Assembly (NCBI RefSeq): GCF_019127135.1
Contig: NZ_JAHOEA010000003.1
Span: forward strand, 1 to 64,000
Direction of reading: 5' to 3'
Source of the DNA: Segatella copri
GTDB lineage: Bacteria > Bacteroidota > Bacteroidia > Bacteroidales > Bacteroidaceae
Length of the DNA stretch: 64,000 nt
Made by a program: the position numbers and the translations under genes. This document shows positions 19,578 through 28,361 of the stretch, piece by piece (positions within the stretch are counted from its first letter, which is position 1; each line of letters opens with the position of its first letter). The notes under the pieces are model-generated. The model ran no database searches and was not told the DNA's origin. It saw nothing but the letters and a program-made list of their open reading frames with translations.

Positions 19578-19715
19578 ACTGGGAGGGCAGGTTTGTTACC
19601 TGCCCTCCCAGTACTGAATGATTACAAGCGTAGGGCTTGATGCCTACAAGTGACGTAAGTAATAGTGAGAAGAATGCCTTCCGCATATCTTTTGGCGGTC
19701 GCCAAAAGATATGCG
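19578..19715. repeat. Two strong hairpins between GH43 and the second ATPase
   Basis: First: 15-bp perfect stem ACTGGGAGGGCAGGT at 19578-19592 with 19598-19612. Second: 16-bp perfect stem CGCATATCTTTTGGCG at 19682-19697 with 19700-19715 and only a 2-nt spacer, so nearly a perfect 34-bp palindrome that prefers cruciform or a protein-binding role over an RNA loop. The rest up to 19894 shows no gene. Confidence 0.7.
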
Positions 19716-19900
19716 ATTCTAGGACTTGCAATCATTAGGAACAGGAGTTAAAGGCATTAGCTTCTGGAACAACAATCATCAACTCCTAGGGCTACAAGCA
19801 ACAGATACTAGATTAAGAATTTTCACAACCCATAACATTGGGTATAAACTAAAGTTACATGGCACCCTATTAACAAGGCAAAAATAGCTCAAAAATGTCC

Positions 19901-19968
19901 CTAATCCAAAAAATCAGTACGAATTTTCGGATTATAATCCAAAAAAACAGTGTTATTTTTTGGATTAG
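19901..19968. repeat. Inverted repeats upstream of the second DUF4143 ATPase
   Basis: CTAATCCAAAAAAT (19901-19914) and its exact complement at 19955-19968, with a 12-bp palindrome GGATTATAATCC between them (19929-19940). The right arm contains TTTG (19959-19962), which sits 19 nt before the -7 box as a -33 element. Confidence 0.8.
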
Positions 19969-19981
19969 CGAATATTTTCAT

Positions 19982-19989
19982 TACCTTTG
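19982..19989 (+). promoter_or_regulatory. -7 box TACCTTTG of the second ATPase
   Basis: TACCTTTG with TTTG 19 nt upstream. The predicted leader is about 150 nt and holds the 66-nt duplication. Confidence 0.6.
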
Positions 19990-19990
19990 C

Positions 19991-20122
19991 AGAAGATTAG
20001 CTGCACTCGGCAATTTGAAAGCGAACTTTCATTGCGCTCATTTGCATAATCTTTGCAGAAGATTAGCTGCACTCGGCAATTTGAAAGCGAGCTTTCATTG
20101 CGCTCATTTGCATAATCTTTGC
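19991..20122. repeat. Two tandem 66-nt units in the ATPase leader
   Basis: Units 19991-20056 and 20057-20122 differ at one base, and the start of a third (AAAAGATT) follows. Each folds into a small hairpin (GCAAT, GAAAGC / GCTTTC, ATTGC) and ends with a -7-like word AATCTTTG. Confidence 0.85.
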
Positions 20123-20146
20123 AAAAGATTTAAACATAAGAATAAA

Positions 20147-21271
20147 ATGATAAGAAGGAAACTACAAGAAACGATAGAGGCCAGAATGTTTGGTGGTAAA
20201 GCTATTATTATAATAGGTGCCAGACAAGTAGGAAAAAGTACGCTTTTCAAAATGATACTTGAAAAACGTACGGAACCTATATTGCAATTAAACTGTGATG
20301 AGCCAGAAGTAAAAGAAATGCTATCCCAGGTGAATAGCCAAGAACTAAAATTGCTCATTGGCAAACACAAGATTGTCATGATAGACGAGGCACAAAGAGT
20401 AGAAAACATAGGGCTAACCCTAAAATTGATTACCGACAACTTCCCTGAAGTACAATTACTGGTAACAGGCTCTTCCTCATTTGAATTACAAAACAAGCTC
20501 AATGAGCCACTGACCGGCAGAAAGTTTGAGTATCATCTCTTTCCATTGTCCACTGGTGAATTACTCGAATCTCAAGGCTTACTTACAGTAAAACAAACAC
20601 TAGAGAATCGCCTCATCTATGGCTCATACCCAGATGTCATCAATCATACAAAAGATGCAAAAGACATCTTGTACAATCTGTCCAACAGTTATCTCTATAA
20701 GGACTTGCTCACCTTAGAGAGTATACGCCGACCTGCATTGCTTAGCAAGCTACTCACTGCTTTAGCACTGCAAGTTACTAGCGAAGTTTCATACAATGAG
20801 CTGGCACAGACAGTAGGTACGGACAGCAAAACCGTGGAAAAATATGTAGACTTGCTAGAAAAATGCTATATCATCTTCAAGCTAAATGGTTTTAGCAGAA
20901 ACCTGCGCACAGAACTGAAACGAGCCAAGAAGTTTTACTTTTACGACAATGGTATCCGAAATGCCATATTGCAAAACTTTGCGCCTTTGGCCCTTCGACA
21001 AGATGTTGGTGCCTTGTGGGAGAACTTCGTTATCAGCGAAAGAATAAAAGCTAACCAGTATGAAGGAAGATATGTAAACAGCTATTTCTGGCGAACCAAC
21101 CAACAGCAAGAGATAGACTACATCGAGGAAAGCGACGGACAGTTTACTCTCTTCGAAATGAAATGGAATCCAAAGAGAGCAAATACTCAGTTTCCTGCTT
21201 CCTTCCTAAACACATACGATGTGAAGGATAAAACGATCATCACTCCCGAGAATTGGCTAGAGCACCTATAA
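20147..21271 (+). CDS. AAA ATPase, AAA_14/DUF4143 family
   Basis: A 374-residue paralogous-type ATPase. Walker A GARQVGKST is at about 24-32 and Walker B KIVMIDEAQR at about 75-84; LVTGSSSFEL is the usual sensor region. A winged-helix-like part and DUF4143 end (FYFYDNGIRNAIL, EIDYIEESDGQFTLFEMKW) follow; the E-x-D and FEMKW residues fit the PD-(D/E)XK-like core. ATG 20147 is chosen because the frame upstream is the 66-nt repeat. It is a single gene with its own promoter and terminator, unrelated in arrangement to the PUL on both sides. Confidence 0.85.
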   Translation: MIRRKLQETIEARMFGGKAIIIIGARQVGKSTLFKMILEKRTEPILQLNCDEPEVKEMLSQVNSQELKLLIGKHKIVMIDEAQRVENIGLTLKLITDNFPEVQLLVTGSSSFELQNKLNEPLTGRKFEYHLFPLSTGELLESQGLLTVKQTLENRLIYGSYPDVINHTKDAKDILYNLSNSYLYKDLLTLESIRRPALLSKLLTALALQVTSEVSYNELAQTVGTDSKTVEKYVDLLEKCYIIFKLNGFSRNLRTELKRAKKFYFYDNGIRNAILQNFAPLALRQDVGALWENFVISERIKANQYEGRYVNSYFWRTNQQQEIDYIEESDGQFTLFEMKWNPKRANTQFPASFLNTYDVKDKTIITPENWLEHL

Positions 21272-21282
21272 GAAACAAAAAA

Positions 21283-21339
21283 GTCCTTTCACCTTTCATC
21301 TATCTGAAATGCAAGAAGATAGATGAAAGGTGAAAGGAC
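21283..21339. terminator. 23-bp perfect hairpin between convergent genes
   Basis: GTCCTTTCACCTTTCATC (part of a 23-bp arm) at 21283-21305 pairs with 21317-21339, loop 11 nt. Likely bidirectional terminator for the ATPase and the esterase. Confidence 0.75.
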
Positions 21340-21381
21340 ATCTAAACAACAAAACTATTTTTATTTTATCACAAAACCTAA

Positions 21382-22839
21382 CTACTTCATCACAATTTTT
21401 CTACCCTTGTGAATAAAGATTCCGCTTGTAGGATGGCTGACACGTACGCCCTGAAGCGTATAGTAAGCATCATCCTGCTGGGAAGGCTGGGCTACTACCG
21501 ATGGCTGAGTGATGCCAGTAGACTGGTAAGCATCATTGGCAAGATAATAGCTTGGACCATTCCAGTTGGTGCTCCAGCCCTGAATATTGCGGGCTGAGAA
21601 ATCGGCGTTGGCTATCAGATTCTCTGATGTTCCTTCCTTCACCAACACCATGTCGTCAATATCGAGTGTACCACCGTATTTGCCAAATACAAACTGGAAG
21701 GTATCCAAGGTGAAGTTGGCTGTGAAATTCCAGGTCAGCGTCTTCCAGTCGCCAGCCTCTACATGATAGGCTGCCAGATACTGCACATCATCGCTTCCAC
21801 CCCACTGGTTCTTGTGGTCGCTTGCATTCCAGATAGGCCAGAATCCCAGCTCAGCGCAATCTGCAGAAGTTCTCACCTTCATGGTCAGCGTATACTTGGC
21901 ACCCTTCTCCAAAGCCTTTGGCAAGGTGTAGATAGCCTGACGGTCCCAGAGGTTCTCGCCCACAGTACTCTCGTAACGGATGAAATAGTTGCGGTTTTCC
22001 ACAGGCACCGAATGCTGGTTCAACTGATGAAGCTTGAAGAAGTTCCACAGTTCCTGGGTAGAATTTACCCCGTTAGGCTCATTGGAATGCCAATGTCCCT
22101 TACCGTCGATGGCTATCAGGGTTACCTCTACCCCGTCGTTCACATTATTATATATAGTGCGTGTGGCTTTCGGACCTGTGCAATTGGCAGGATAAGGGCG
22201 GATTACCTGCGGGTTGCTTGCATCACATCCCTCGTAGGCAGCCCACTTCTTTACATATTCCTCAATGCTAGGATAACCGCCAGCCATGTGATAAGGATCG
22301 CCCGTATATTTGAACACATCATCACCGGTTCCGTGAATATGCATGATAGGCACCTTGCGGTTAGCTTTAGGCTGCTTACCGATATCCACACCACTAACCG
22401 GTCCGAAAGCGGCAATCTTATCACCCAAGGTTTCCAGGCAGTGATAGCCCAGCCAACTGCCCATGGAGAAGCCCGAGAGATAGATACGGTTCTTATCCAC
22501 ATTGTGCTTCAGCTCCATATCCTTCATGATAGCCTCCACAAACTTCACATCACCCATACCGCCGGTATCCCACATTCTGTTATTACCCAACGGATAGGTA
22601 ACGATAAAACCTTCGGTATCAGCCAGCGCACTCCATTGCGTCTGCTTCTGCTGATACTCAGGGTCCTGATTCATACCATGAAGAGAGATTACCAAGGCTG
22701 GTGATTTCTCTACATTCTTTGGTACATAAGTGAGGGTCTTACGAGTAGAAGTCCCCACTTTCACCTCTTCCCAAGTCTGTGCCGCCATCTGGAGGCACAG
22801 AACCATGAGGAGAGATGCGAGCATTGTAAAACGTTTCAT
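21382..22839 (-). CDS. CE1-like (PHB-depolymerase-type) esterase with CBM4/9-like domain and sorting-type tail
   Basis: A 485-residue secreted protein. Signal peptide MKRFTMLASLLMVLCLQMAAQ. Alpha/beta-hydrolase domain to about 265 with oxyanion motif ISLHGMNQ, nucleophile elbow GFSMGSW, Asp in GTGDDVF and His in GKGHWHS. Residues about 270-430 are a CBM4/9-like sandwich (FGKYGGTLDIDDM). The end (YYTLQGVRV, GIFIHKGRKIVMK) is a type-A-like C-terminal sorting or anchoring tail. Likely a feruloyl or acetyl esterase acting on xylan. It starts 3 nt after the preceding stop, so the two genes are translationally close. A deleted copy lies at 16114-16172. Confidence 0.85.
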   Translation of the reverse strand: MKRFTMLASLLMVLCLQMAAQTWEEVKVGTSTRKTLTYVPKNVEKSPALVISLHGMNQDPEYQQKQTQWSALADTEGFIVTYPLGNNRMWDTGGMGDVKFVEAIMKDMELKHNVDKNRIYLSGFSMGSWLGYHCLETLGDKIAAFGPVSGVDIGKQPKANRKVPIMHIHGTGDDVFKYTGDPYHMAGGYPSIEEYVKKWAAYEGCDASNPQVIRPYPANCTGPKATRTIYNNVNDGVEVTLIAIDGKGHWHSNEPNGVNSTQELWNFFKLHQLNQHSVPVENRNYFIRYESTVGENLWDRQAIYTLPKALEKGAKYTLTMKVRTSADCAELGFWPIWNASDHKNQWGGSDDVQYLAAYHVEAGDWKTLTWNFTANFTLDTFQFVFGKYGGTLDIDDMVLVKEGTSENLIANADFSARNIQGWSTNWNGPSYYLANDAYQSTGITQPSVVAQPSQQDDAYYTLQGVRVSHPTSGIFIHKGRKIVMK

Positions 22840-22842
22840 CTG

Positions 22843-23772
22843 TTACTTGATAACCATCTTTTTACCATTCTTGATAACGACACCCTTGTAACCTTTGCCT
22901 ACCTGCTGACCTGCAAGGTTGAATGCCTTGCCATCCTGCAGCTTGACGCTCTCGATGTTAGAGATACCTGTGGTTGTAGTAACCAACCAAGCACCGAGTA
23001 CAGATACCTGGGCAGGATTTTTGTCTGGGTCGGTATATTGTATACCCATAGTCTTGATGACAGCACCTTCCTTGGTGGTGAAGGTAATCTCATCGCTGCC
23101 GTTGAATGAAGGCCACTCAGAACTATTATCCTCGTAATCTACACACATCTGAACATTTGGGGTTGGCTCTGCCAATTTCACTTTCACGGTAACATTGCTC
23201 TTGCCAGCCAAACCATTGATAGCGAGCTGCTGCCATTGTGAATTGTAAGAAACTACACCCTTATAAGCTACTGTGTTATCAGTACCAGCCCAACCGGTAA
23301 AGGAGGCATTAATTTTCTTTTCAGTACCGTCAGCGGCAACCAAAATCATCTTCTTAACTTTCAGGTTCACTTCCTCAGCATCGGTATGCTGCACGCTTAC
23401 ACCTACGATGTAAGGATGCTCCTGGTCGAAAGAAAGCTCAAACTTCTTGGTAGCTCCATCGCCCACAGCTCTTCCGTAGGCAGGAGTTGGATCGCCTTCA
23501 GCATCAGCAGAAGCCTTCCAAGTATAGTTTACCTGGCAGTTGGCAGGAAGCGGCTCTTCGAACTCGAGGATATACTTAGGATAATCTGCAGAATTGACAT
23601 TGCAGGCAAACTCTGCTGCACCCCACTGCTTGGAGATAGTGAAGTCATAAACATCAGCATCGTAGGCAAAACCTGCATTCCAACCACCACCCAAAACAAG
23701 AGGAGTCTCTGTCTGAGCATTCACACTTACAGCCATGAAAGCTGCTACAATCAAAGTAAATAACTTTTTCAT
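22843..23772 (-). CDS. Secreted carbohydrate-binding-like protein with sorting-type tail
   Basis: A 309-residue protein with signal peptide MKKLFTLIVAAFMAVSVNAQ and no catalytic motif that I can recognise. Residues about 20-255 look like two beta-sandwich modules (NAGFAYDADVYDFTIS, then KKINASFTGWAGTDN) rich in Trp and aromatic residues, like CBM modules. The end FNLAGQQVGKGYKG, VVIKNGKKMVIK is the same tail as in the esterase that follows. It is first in a two-gene operon behind a regulon promoter, so a surface xylan-binding role is likely but not shown. Confidence 0.75.
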   Translation of the reverse strand: MKKLFTLIVAAFMAVSVNAQTETPLVLGGGWNAGFAYDADVYDFTISKQWGAAEFACNVNSADYPKYILEFEEPLPANCQVNYTWKASADAEGDPTPAYGRAVGDGATKKFELSFDQEHPYIVGVSVQHTDAEEVNLKVKKMILVAADGTEKKINASFTGWAGTDNTVAYKGVVSYNSQWQQLAINGLAGKSNVTVKVKLAEPTPNVQMCVDYEDNSSEWPSFNGSDEITFTTKEGAVIKTMGIQYTDPDKNPAQVSVLGAWLVTTTTGISNIESVKLQDGKAFNLAGQQVGKGYKGVVIKNGKKMVIK

Positions 23773-23841
23773 AAGCTTTACAATTTGTTATTAAGTTAAT
23801 AAATTCAGTTATAAGATTGAGTTGTTTCTCTAATCTGTTGG

Positions 23842-23894
23842 CAAAAGTAACAGAAAAGGCAGAAAAAGACTTTGCGTGGTATAACAAATACTTT
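23842..23894 (-). promoter_or_regulatory. Regulon promoter of the CBM-esterase operon
   Basis: 25-bp element at 23870-23894 (AAAGTATTTGTTAT, 7 nt, AAAG), 20 nt, TACTTTTG at 23842-23849. Second half-site TTTGGTAC exactly 21 bp upstream. Confidence 0.8.
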
Positions 23895-23905
23895 GTGAGA
23901 AGTAC

Positions 23906-23962
23906 CAAATAGGTTTGATAGCCAACATTATAACGAAAATGATACACCATCAAACCTATTTG
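23906..23962 (-). terminator. Hairpin after the third ATPase
   Basis: CAAATAGGTTTGAT (23906-23919) pairs perfectly with 23949-23962 around a 29-nt loop; it starts 10 nt after the ATPase stop. Confidence 0.55.
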
Positions 23963-23971
23963 AAGAGGAAA

Positions 23972-25309
23972 TCACAACAAAGGAGTCATATAAATCGGTA
24001 AGAGGAGCGTTTGTCCATCTTTCTTCAAATCCTTTGTATACATGAGATATCTCTTATCTATTCGATCAGAATATTTAGCACAAAACTCGTCTAGTGACTT
24101 ATGAGTATTATATCCTGAGGATTTCACCTCTATCGGATAAATTTTCTTTCCTCTTGAAAGAAGGAAATCCACTTCATAACTTTTATGGCTAGTGGCATGA
24201 GGGAAAGTATAATAATAAAGTTTATTGCCAGAAGCTACTAACATCTGCGCTACAAGATTCTCATATACATATCCCATATCACTACTCAGCTTATCACTCA
24301 AAAGCTTTTCATAAATAATATTTTCAGTATGATCTTTGTCCCAAAAGGCGAGAGTCACAAAAAGCCCCGTATCTGCCGTAAACATTTTATAGAAATTACC
24401 ATCACTATGAAGAGCCAGACCTACATTCGGATCATTGGCATGATAGGCAAAATTTACAACCATACTATCCTTCATTTCCTCCAATATACCCATTATGTTC
24501 TTACGTTCAGAATCATCCAACACACTAGCTACTTGGTATCTAGATGCATTATTATTCAGCTGAGCAGGTATATTAGCAAAAAGTTTAGCTGCTCGTCCAC
24601 TATTGTCGATCTTTCTAAAATCATCCAAATAGAGTTCCAAAATTTCCCTTTTCACAGCATCCGTCTTACTAAGATTATTCGTCTCAAGATATTCTTTTAC
24701 AGCTTGTGGCATTCCACCAACAAGCATATAAAGGCGAAGCCGACGCATAGTTTCTCGATGAGCAGCTTCCAAAGGGATCCGTGAATCAAAAAATTGTTTG
24801 AGCAAGGGCATCGTAACTTTATCCCCTAAAGCCCAGCAAAATTCCTCAAAGTCCATTGGATACATTTCCAAACGCGTCTCTTCACTTGGGATGATAATAT
24901 TAGCTACATTCTTTTTTATACTAATTAGAGAACCCGTCTCTATATAATCGTATCTACCATCAGCCACTAGATGTTTAATAGCTTGGCGAGCCTTAGGACA
25001 AAGTTGCACTTCATCAAAAATAATCACAGACTTTCGCTTCTCCAAGACCACCTGATAAATAGACTGAAGGCGAAGAAAGATAAAATCTAAATTCATTAAA
25101 TCTTCAAAAAGATCTGTAACAGCCTTTGAAGCCATAGAGAAATCAATCAATATATAGCTTTTGTACTCTCGCTCAGCAAAAGTACGCACTATAGTAGATT
25201 TTCCTATGCGTCTTGCTCCCTTGATAAGAAGCGCAGACTTCCCCTGACGCTCTTGCTTCCAAGCAAGCATCTTATCATATATTTTTCTTTCAAACACAAT
25301 ATTTGCCAT
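23972..25309 (-). CDS. AAA ATPase, AAA_14/DUF4143 family
   Basis: A 445-residue ATPase. Walker A GARRIGKST is at about 31-39 and Walker B SVIIFDEVQ near 95-103. The C-terminal part (SHKSYEVDFLLSRGKKIYPIEVKSS) has the D-x-x-x...E-V-K pattern of PD-(D/E)XK-like folds. ATG 25309 is used; the frame upstream is made of 33-nt repeats and precedes the promoter. It stands alone between two PUL operons. Confidence 0.85.
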   Translation of the reverse strand: MANIVFERKIYDKMLAWKQERQGKSALLIKGARRIGKSTIVRTFAEREYKSYILIDFSMASKAVTDLFEDLMNLDFIFLRLQSIYQVVLEKRKSVIIFDEVQLCPKARQAIKHLVADGRYDYIETGSLISIKKNVANIIIPSEETRLEMYPMDFEEFCWALGDKVTMPLLKQFFDSRIPLEAAHRETMRRLRLYMLVGGMPQAVKEYLETNNLSKTDAVKREILELYLDDFRKIDNSGRAAKLFANIPAQLNNNASRYQVASVLDDSERKNIMGILEEMKDSMVVNFAYHANDPNVGLALHSDGNFYKMFTADTGLFVTLAFWDKDHTENIIYEKLLSDKLSSDMGYVYENLVAQMLVASGNKLYYYTFPHATSHKSYEVDFLLSRGKKIYPIEVKSSGYNTHKSLDEFCAKYSDRIDKRYLMYTKDLKKDGQTLLLPIYMTPLL

Positions 25310-25328
25310 AACATTTTGATTTTGAGTG

Positions 25329-25336
25329 CAAAGATA
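25329..25336 (-). promoter_or_regulatory. -7 box TATCTTTG of the third ATPase
   Basis: TATCTTTG on the minus strand with TTTG (25356-25359) 19 nt upstream; that -33 element is part of the 33-nt repeat unit. Confidence 0.65.
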
Positions 25337-25343
25337 CAAAATA

Positions 25344-25430
25344 TTCCAGATTCCCCAAATGTTTTTGCCCAAAATGTTCCAGATTCCCCAAATGTTTTTG
25401 CCCAAAATGTTCCAGATTCCCCAAATGTTT
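25344..25430. repeat. 33-nt direct repeats over the ATPase promoter
   Basis: Units begin at 25344, 25377 and 25410 (third is cut at 21 nt). The core TTCCAGATTCCCCAAATGTT is identical in all. Each unit brings a CATTTGGGG with a -33-like TTTG on the minus strand. Confidence 0.85.
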
Positions 25431-25459
25431 GGTCAAAACAGAGGAAAAATATACAGAGC

Positions 25460-26719
25460 CTAATACATCACATCCTTCTCTGGGAAGCTATGGGATAGCG
25501 GACCATAGAGGGGATGGGCATCCAAAAGCTTGACACTGCGGGTGAGAGGAAGCACATCCTCCGCCCACTGGCGATAGAAGGTGGCATCATGCAAGATGTA
25601 GAGATACTTGCGCGCCAACTGCTCATGGCCACTCACCAGTTCGGTCTCAGCAAGACGCTTCAGCATTCTGCCGCTCTGGTTACCATTGGCAATGAGCTGC
25701 TTAAACTCGAAGGCATATCGGCGAGAAGCATTCACCAAACCAAGATGGAAGAAGAGGTCACTCTTCATGCAGATATTGATGGGATGATCCAGCTTGCCAT
25801 ACGAAGCCATAAACTGGCGCATCCCATCATCACTCAATGCCCCCGTCTTCCATTGCGCCAACTTCACAGCCGCCTCGCTCGCCGTAGCCATCGGAGCCTT
25901 CTTAGCAGCCTTATCCAAGATGGCATGCCAATCCTGTCGGCGCACCAACATACTATACTCCATCTGCTCATATACATCAGAGGTATACCACTCATGAGGG
26001 AAGAACGCCGTAGGATCGCGCAAATAATCAATGCCACGAAACACACGAGCCTTGGGATAAGGCAGCATTCTGGCACTATCCAACTGCACAAACAAGCCTA
26101 CCACCAGCACAGCCACCAAGCCCATCGCCCAGTTCTGCTTATCCTTCTGCCTGCACAAGGCATAAGCCACCAAGCACATTGCTGCCCATATCGCCATCGG
26201 TCCCACTAGCCAATAGCCCAAAGTGAGCAATAGCAGCAGATAAATAATGGCAGGTCTCCAAGCCGAGAAGATGTTACTAGGCATCAGCAGCAACATAGCC
26301 TCAGTAAGCAGCAAAGCCATAGGCACAGTAGTCATCACATCCTTATCGCCCATGATCGCCCACATTACAATAGGCGGCAGAAACGACAGGAGATAACATC
26401 TCATACCGTCCTTACAGCCCATCCTTCTCATCAAGAGCCAGGTGATCCGTTGCAAGCCGCCCATGAGTAGCGCCAGGAGCAAGGCGCCCAGCGGCAGATT
26501 GTTATAGCACTGCACCAGCATCTCAGCCAAATAGCGAGCCACGCCACCTGGTTCTGCCAGTCTATCCATCAGATAATCCCCATTCCATAAGAAGAGCTGC
26601 ATCTGCTCATGATAAGCCAATGCGCAGGGATAGGCATATCGCCAGAAGATGTACAGGGCAGCCATGAAGCCAGCCGCCACCATCCATCGGCTTCTATCAT
26701 TATTCTTCGTATCTTTCAT
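25460..26719 (-). CDS. DUF6057-type multi-pass membrane protein
   Basis: A 419-residue inner-membrane protein. About eight hydrophobic segments fill residues 12-215 (for example LPLGALLLALLMGGL, AIIYLLLLLTLGYWLVG), followed by a soluble helical, TPR-like C-terminal half (YEQMEYSMLVRRQDW, RYAFEFKQLIANGNQ). It matches what I know as DUF6057 of Bacteroidetes, function unknown. It follows the TolB-like lipoprotein gene by 27 nt and so shares its regulon promoter. A link to xylan growth is inferred from that promoter. Confidence 0.75.
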   Translation of the reverse strand: MKDTKNNDRSRWMVAAGFMAALYIFWRYAYPCALAYHEQMQLFLWNGDYLMDRLAEPGGVARYLAEMLVQCYNNLPLGALLLALLMGGLQRITWLLMRRMGCKDGMRCYLLSFLPPIVMWAIMGDKDVMTTVPMALLLTEAMLLLMPSNIFSAWRPAIIYLLLLLTLGYWLVGPMAIWAAMCLVAYALCRQKDKQNWAMGLVAVLVVGLFVQLDSARMLPYPKARVFRGIDYLRDPTAFFPHEWYTSDVYEQMEYSMLVRRQDWHAILDKAAKKAPMATASEAAVKLAQWKTGALSDDGMRQFMASYGKLDHPINICMKSDLFFHLGLVNASRRYAFEFKQLIANGNQSGRMLKRLAETELVSGHEQLARKYLYILHDATFYRQWAEDVLPLTRSVKLLDAHPLYGPLSHSFPEKDVMY

Positions 26720-26746
26720 TTTCCGTATACCTTATTATATATAGCA

Positions 26747-28207
26747 TTACTTAGCCACCCGCCATTCCATACGTTTAGGGTTGTTGATATGCCCAGGCAT
26801 ATCCTCTATCTCCACCTTGCGCAGCGTGAAGTCGGGCGTATTATATGAATACATGCGGCGCAGATTGTCCTCCCTAGGTCGGCGTTGCGGCAGGAGGAAA
26901 GGCTTGGTAGAATGGCCCTGCCTGTCCACGCTAGCCAGATAGATGCGAGTATACAGGCCGTCCTCTCGCCTACTGGTAAAGAGATACCATCCGCCACTCT
27001 TGCTCCAGTTGTGGAAACTGTCAGAGTCATCACTGTTGGCAGCGTCCAGGGCATGAGCCTTGCCAGTCTTCAAGTCTAACAGCCATAGGTCAGCCTCCGG
27101 ATGCCAGATAGAGAAGTAGCCATAATCCAGCGTGGTAAACATCAGATATCTGCCATCGTATGACGGACGAGGCCAAGTGATGCTCTTGCCCAAAGCCACT
27201 GCACTGATGAGCGTATCCACCATTTCGCCCAGCTTGCCCGTCTTGGCATCGAAGCCCACACGGCAGAGGCTATATCGGCTCTCACGGAAATGCTGCTTCG
27301 GATCTCTGAAAGGCGCGGTGATATAATAGAGCCACTTACCGTCTGGCGAAAACACAGGGCAGTTCTCCAGATTCTCCTTGGTGGCAAAGCGAGCATCCAC
27401 CATCGCCTCATGCGTCTCGGGATTGTAGATGAAGATATCAGAGCTCATATCGAAATACTCGATGCGCTTCTTAGCCTGAGAATGAAAATACTGCTGCGTA
27501 TCATTGGTACTGAAGGCGATAAACTTGCCCGATGGATGCCAACAAGGGAACACCATCGGACCACCCACCTCCAGATTCTTCGACTTCATCCAGTCGTCCT
27601 TGCCCTGATGGCGAATCAAGGTAGCACCCTTCTCGCCACGGATATGCAGCGTAAACTCATCGGGATTGGTGGCATTGGCGGTATGACAATTCACACAACT
27701 GCCCGGCACCTCGGTGGTGCGATAGATGGCAAACTCATCAAAGTTGGAGAGGCAACGCTGAAAGAGTCCCTGCATACCATAGAGCTCATAGCCAGGAGCC
27801 ACCATGCGATAAGTGACGCCCCACTCCTTCATCCTCTGCTTATCCACGAAGATGTCAAAAGGCTTGAATTGTCTCCACTGTCCGTCCTTCTTGGCGACAA
27901 CAGTAAGGGTCAGTTTTCCGCCTCGATTATCACGTAGCAGTTGATGCCATTGTTCGATGTCAAACTCCGCATCCTCTCCCGATGTCTCCATCGCTCCCTT
28001 CCTGGATCCCTTTATCTGTACCGACATAGCCGTATATCCCTCATCTTCCATGCAGAAGTTGAGCGGAGCGATATTGGCAGGCACGGTAACGCCCACGTAG
28101 TCGGGATAGATGGCAGGCAACTGGCTCACCATCGTTATGTCATGTGGCTTTTGCGAGCAGCCCACCAGCAGCAGGCAGCCCATCAGCAAATAATATATCT
28201 TTTTCAT
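26747..28207 (-). CDS. TolB-like beta-propeller lipoprotein with a CxxCH heme motif
   Basis: A 486-residue lipoprotein: MKKIYYLLMGCLLLVGCSQ gives a lipobox with Cys17. An N-terminal beta domain of about 120 residues is followed by a PD40/TolB-type propeller (GKFIAFSTNDTQQYF, SPDGKWLYYITAPF, YDGRYLMFTTLD). Between them CVNCHTAN is a c-type heme attachment motif (CxxCH). ATG 28207 is only about 5 nt from the -7 box, so the transcript is nearly leaderless; the longer frame to 28258 runs through the promoter and is rejected. Role unknown. Confidence 0.78.
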   Translation of the reverse strand: MKKIYYLLMGCLLLVGCSQKPHDITMVSQLPAIYPDYVGVTVPANIAPLNFCMEDEGYTAMSVQIKGSRKGAMETSGEDAEFDIEQWHQLLRDNRGGKLTLTVVAKKDGQWRQFKPFDIFVDKQRMKEWGVTYRMVAPGYELYGMQGLFQRCLSNFDEFAIYRTTEVPGSCVNCHTANATNPDEFTLHIRGEKGATLIRHQGKDDWMKSKNLEVGGPMVFPCWHPSGKFIAFSTNDTQQYFHSQAKKRIEYFDMSSDIFIYNPETHEAMVDARFATKENLENCPVFSPDGKWLYYITAPFRDPKQHFRESRYSLCRVGFDAKTGKLGEMVDTLISAVALGKSITWPRPSYDGRYLMFTTLDYGYFSIWHPEADLWLLDLKTGKAHALDAANSDDSDSFHNWSKSGGWYLFTSRREDGLYTRIYLASVDRQGHSTKPFLLPQRRPREDNLRRMYSYNTPDFTLRKVEIEDMPGHINNPKRMEWRVAK

Positions 28208-28212
28208 GGGTA

Positions 28213-28265
28213 CAAAGATACTACTTTTTTCAGAAACACCCTTTGCGTCATGTAACAAATACTTT
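28213..28265 (-). promoter_or_regulatory. Regulon promoter of the TolB-like/DUF6057 operon
   Basis: 25-bp element at 28241-28265 (AAAGTATTTGTTAC, 7 nt, AAAG), the best match to consensus, 20 nt, TATCTTTG at 28213-28220. No clear second half-site 21 bp upstream. Confidence 0.78.
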
Positions 28266-28361
28266 ATCAGGAATGCAAATGTGCAACCAAATGAAATACT
28301 TTGGCAGTTGTTCTAAAACAAACGTTCCCCTCTATGCAGCCAGAGCCTATGTGAAAGATTT

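Noticed and set aside
19895..20146. 84-residue N-terminal extension of the second ATPase
   Set aside because: It starts before the promoter and translates the 66-nt repeats; the normal family start is at 20147.
25344..25430. Extension of the third ATPase by repeated GKNIWGIWNIL residues
   Set aside because: The frame is open only because 33 is a multiple of 3. The -7 box lies between the repeats and ATG 25309, so the repeats are promoter DNA.
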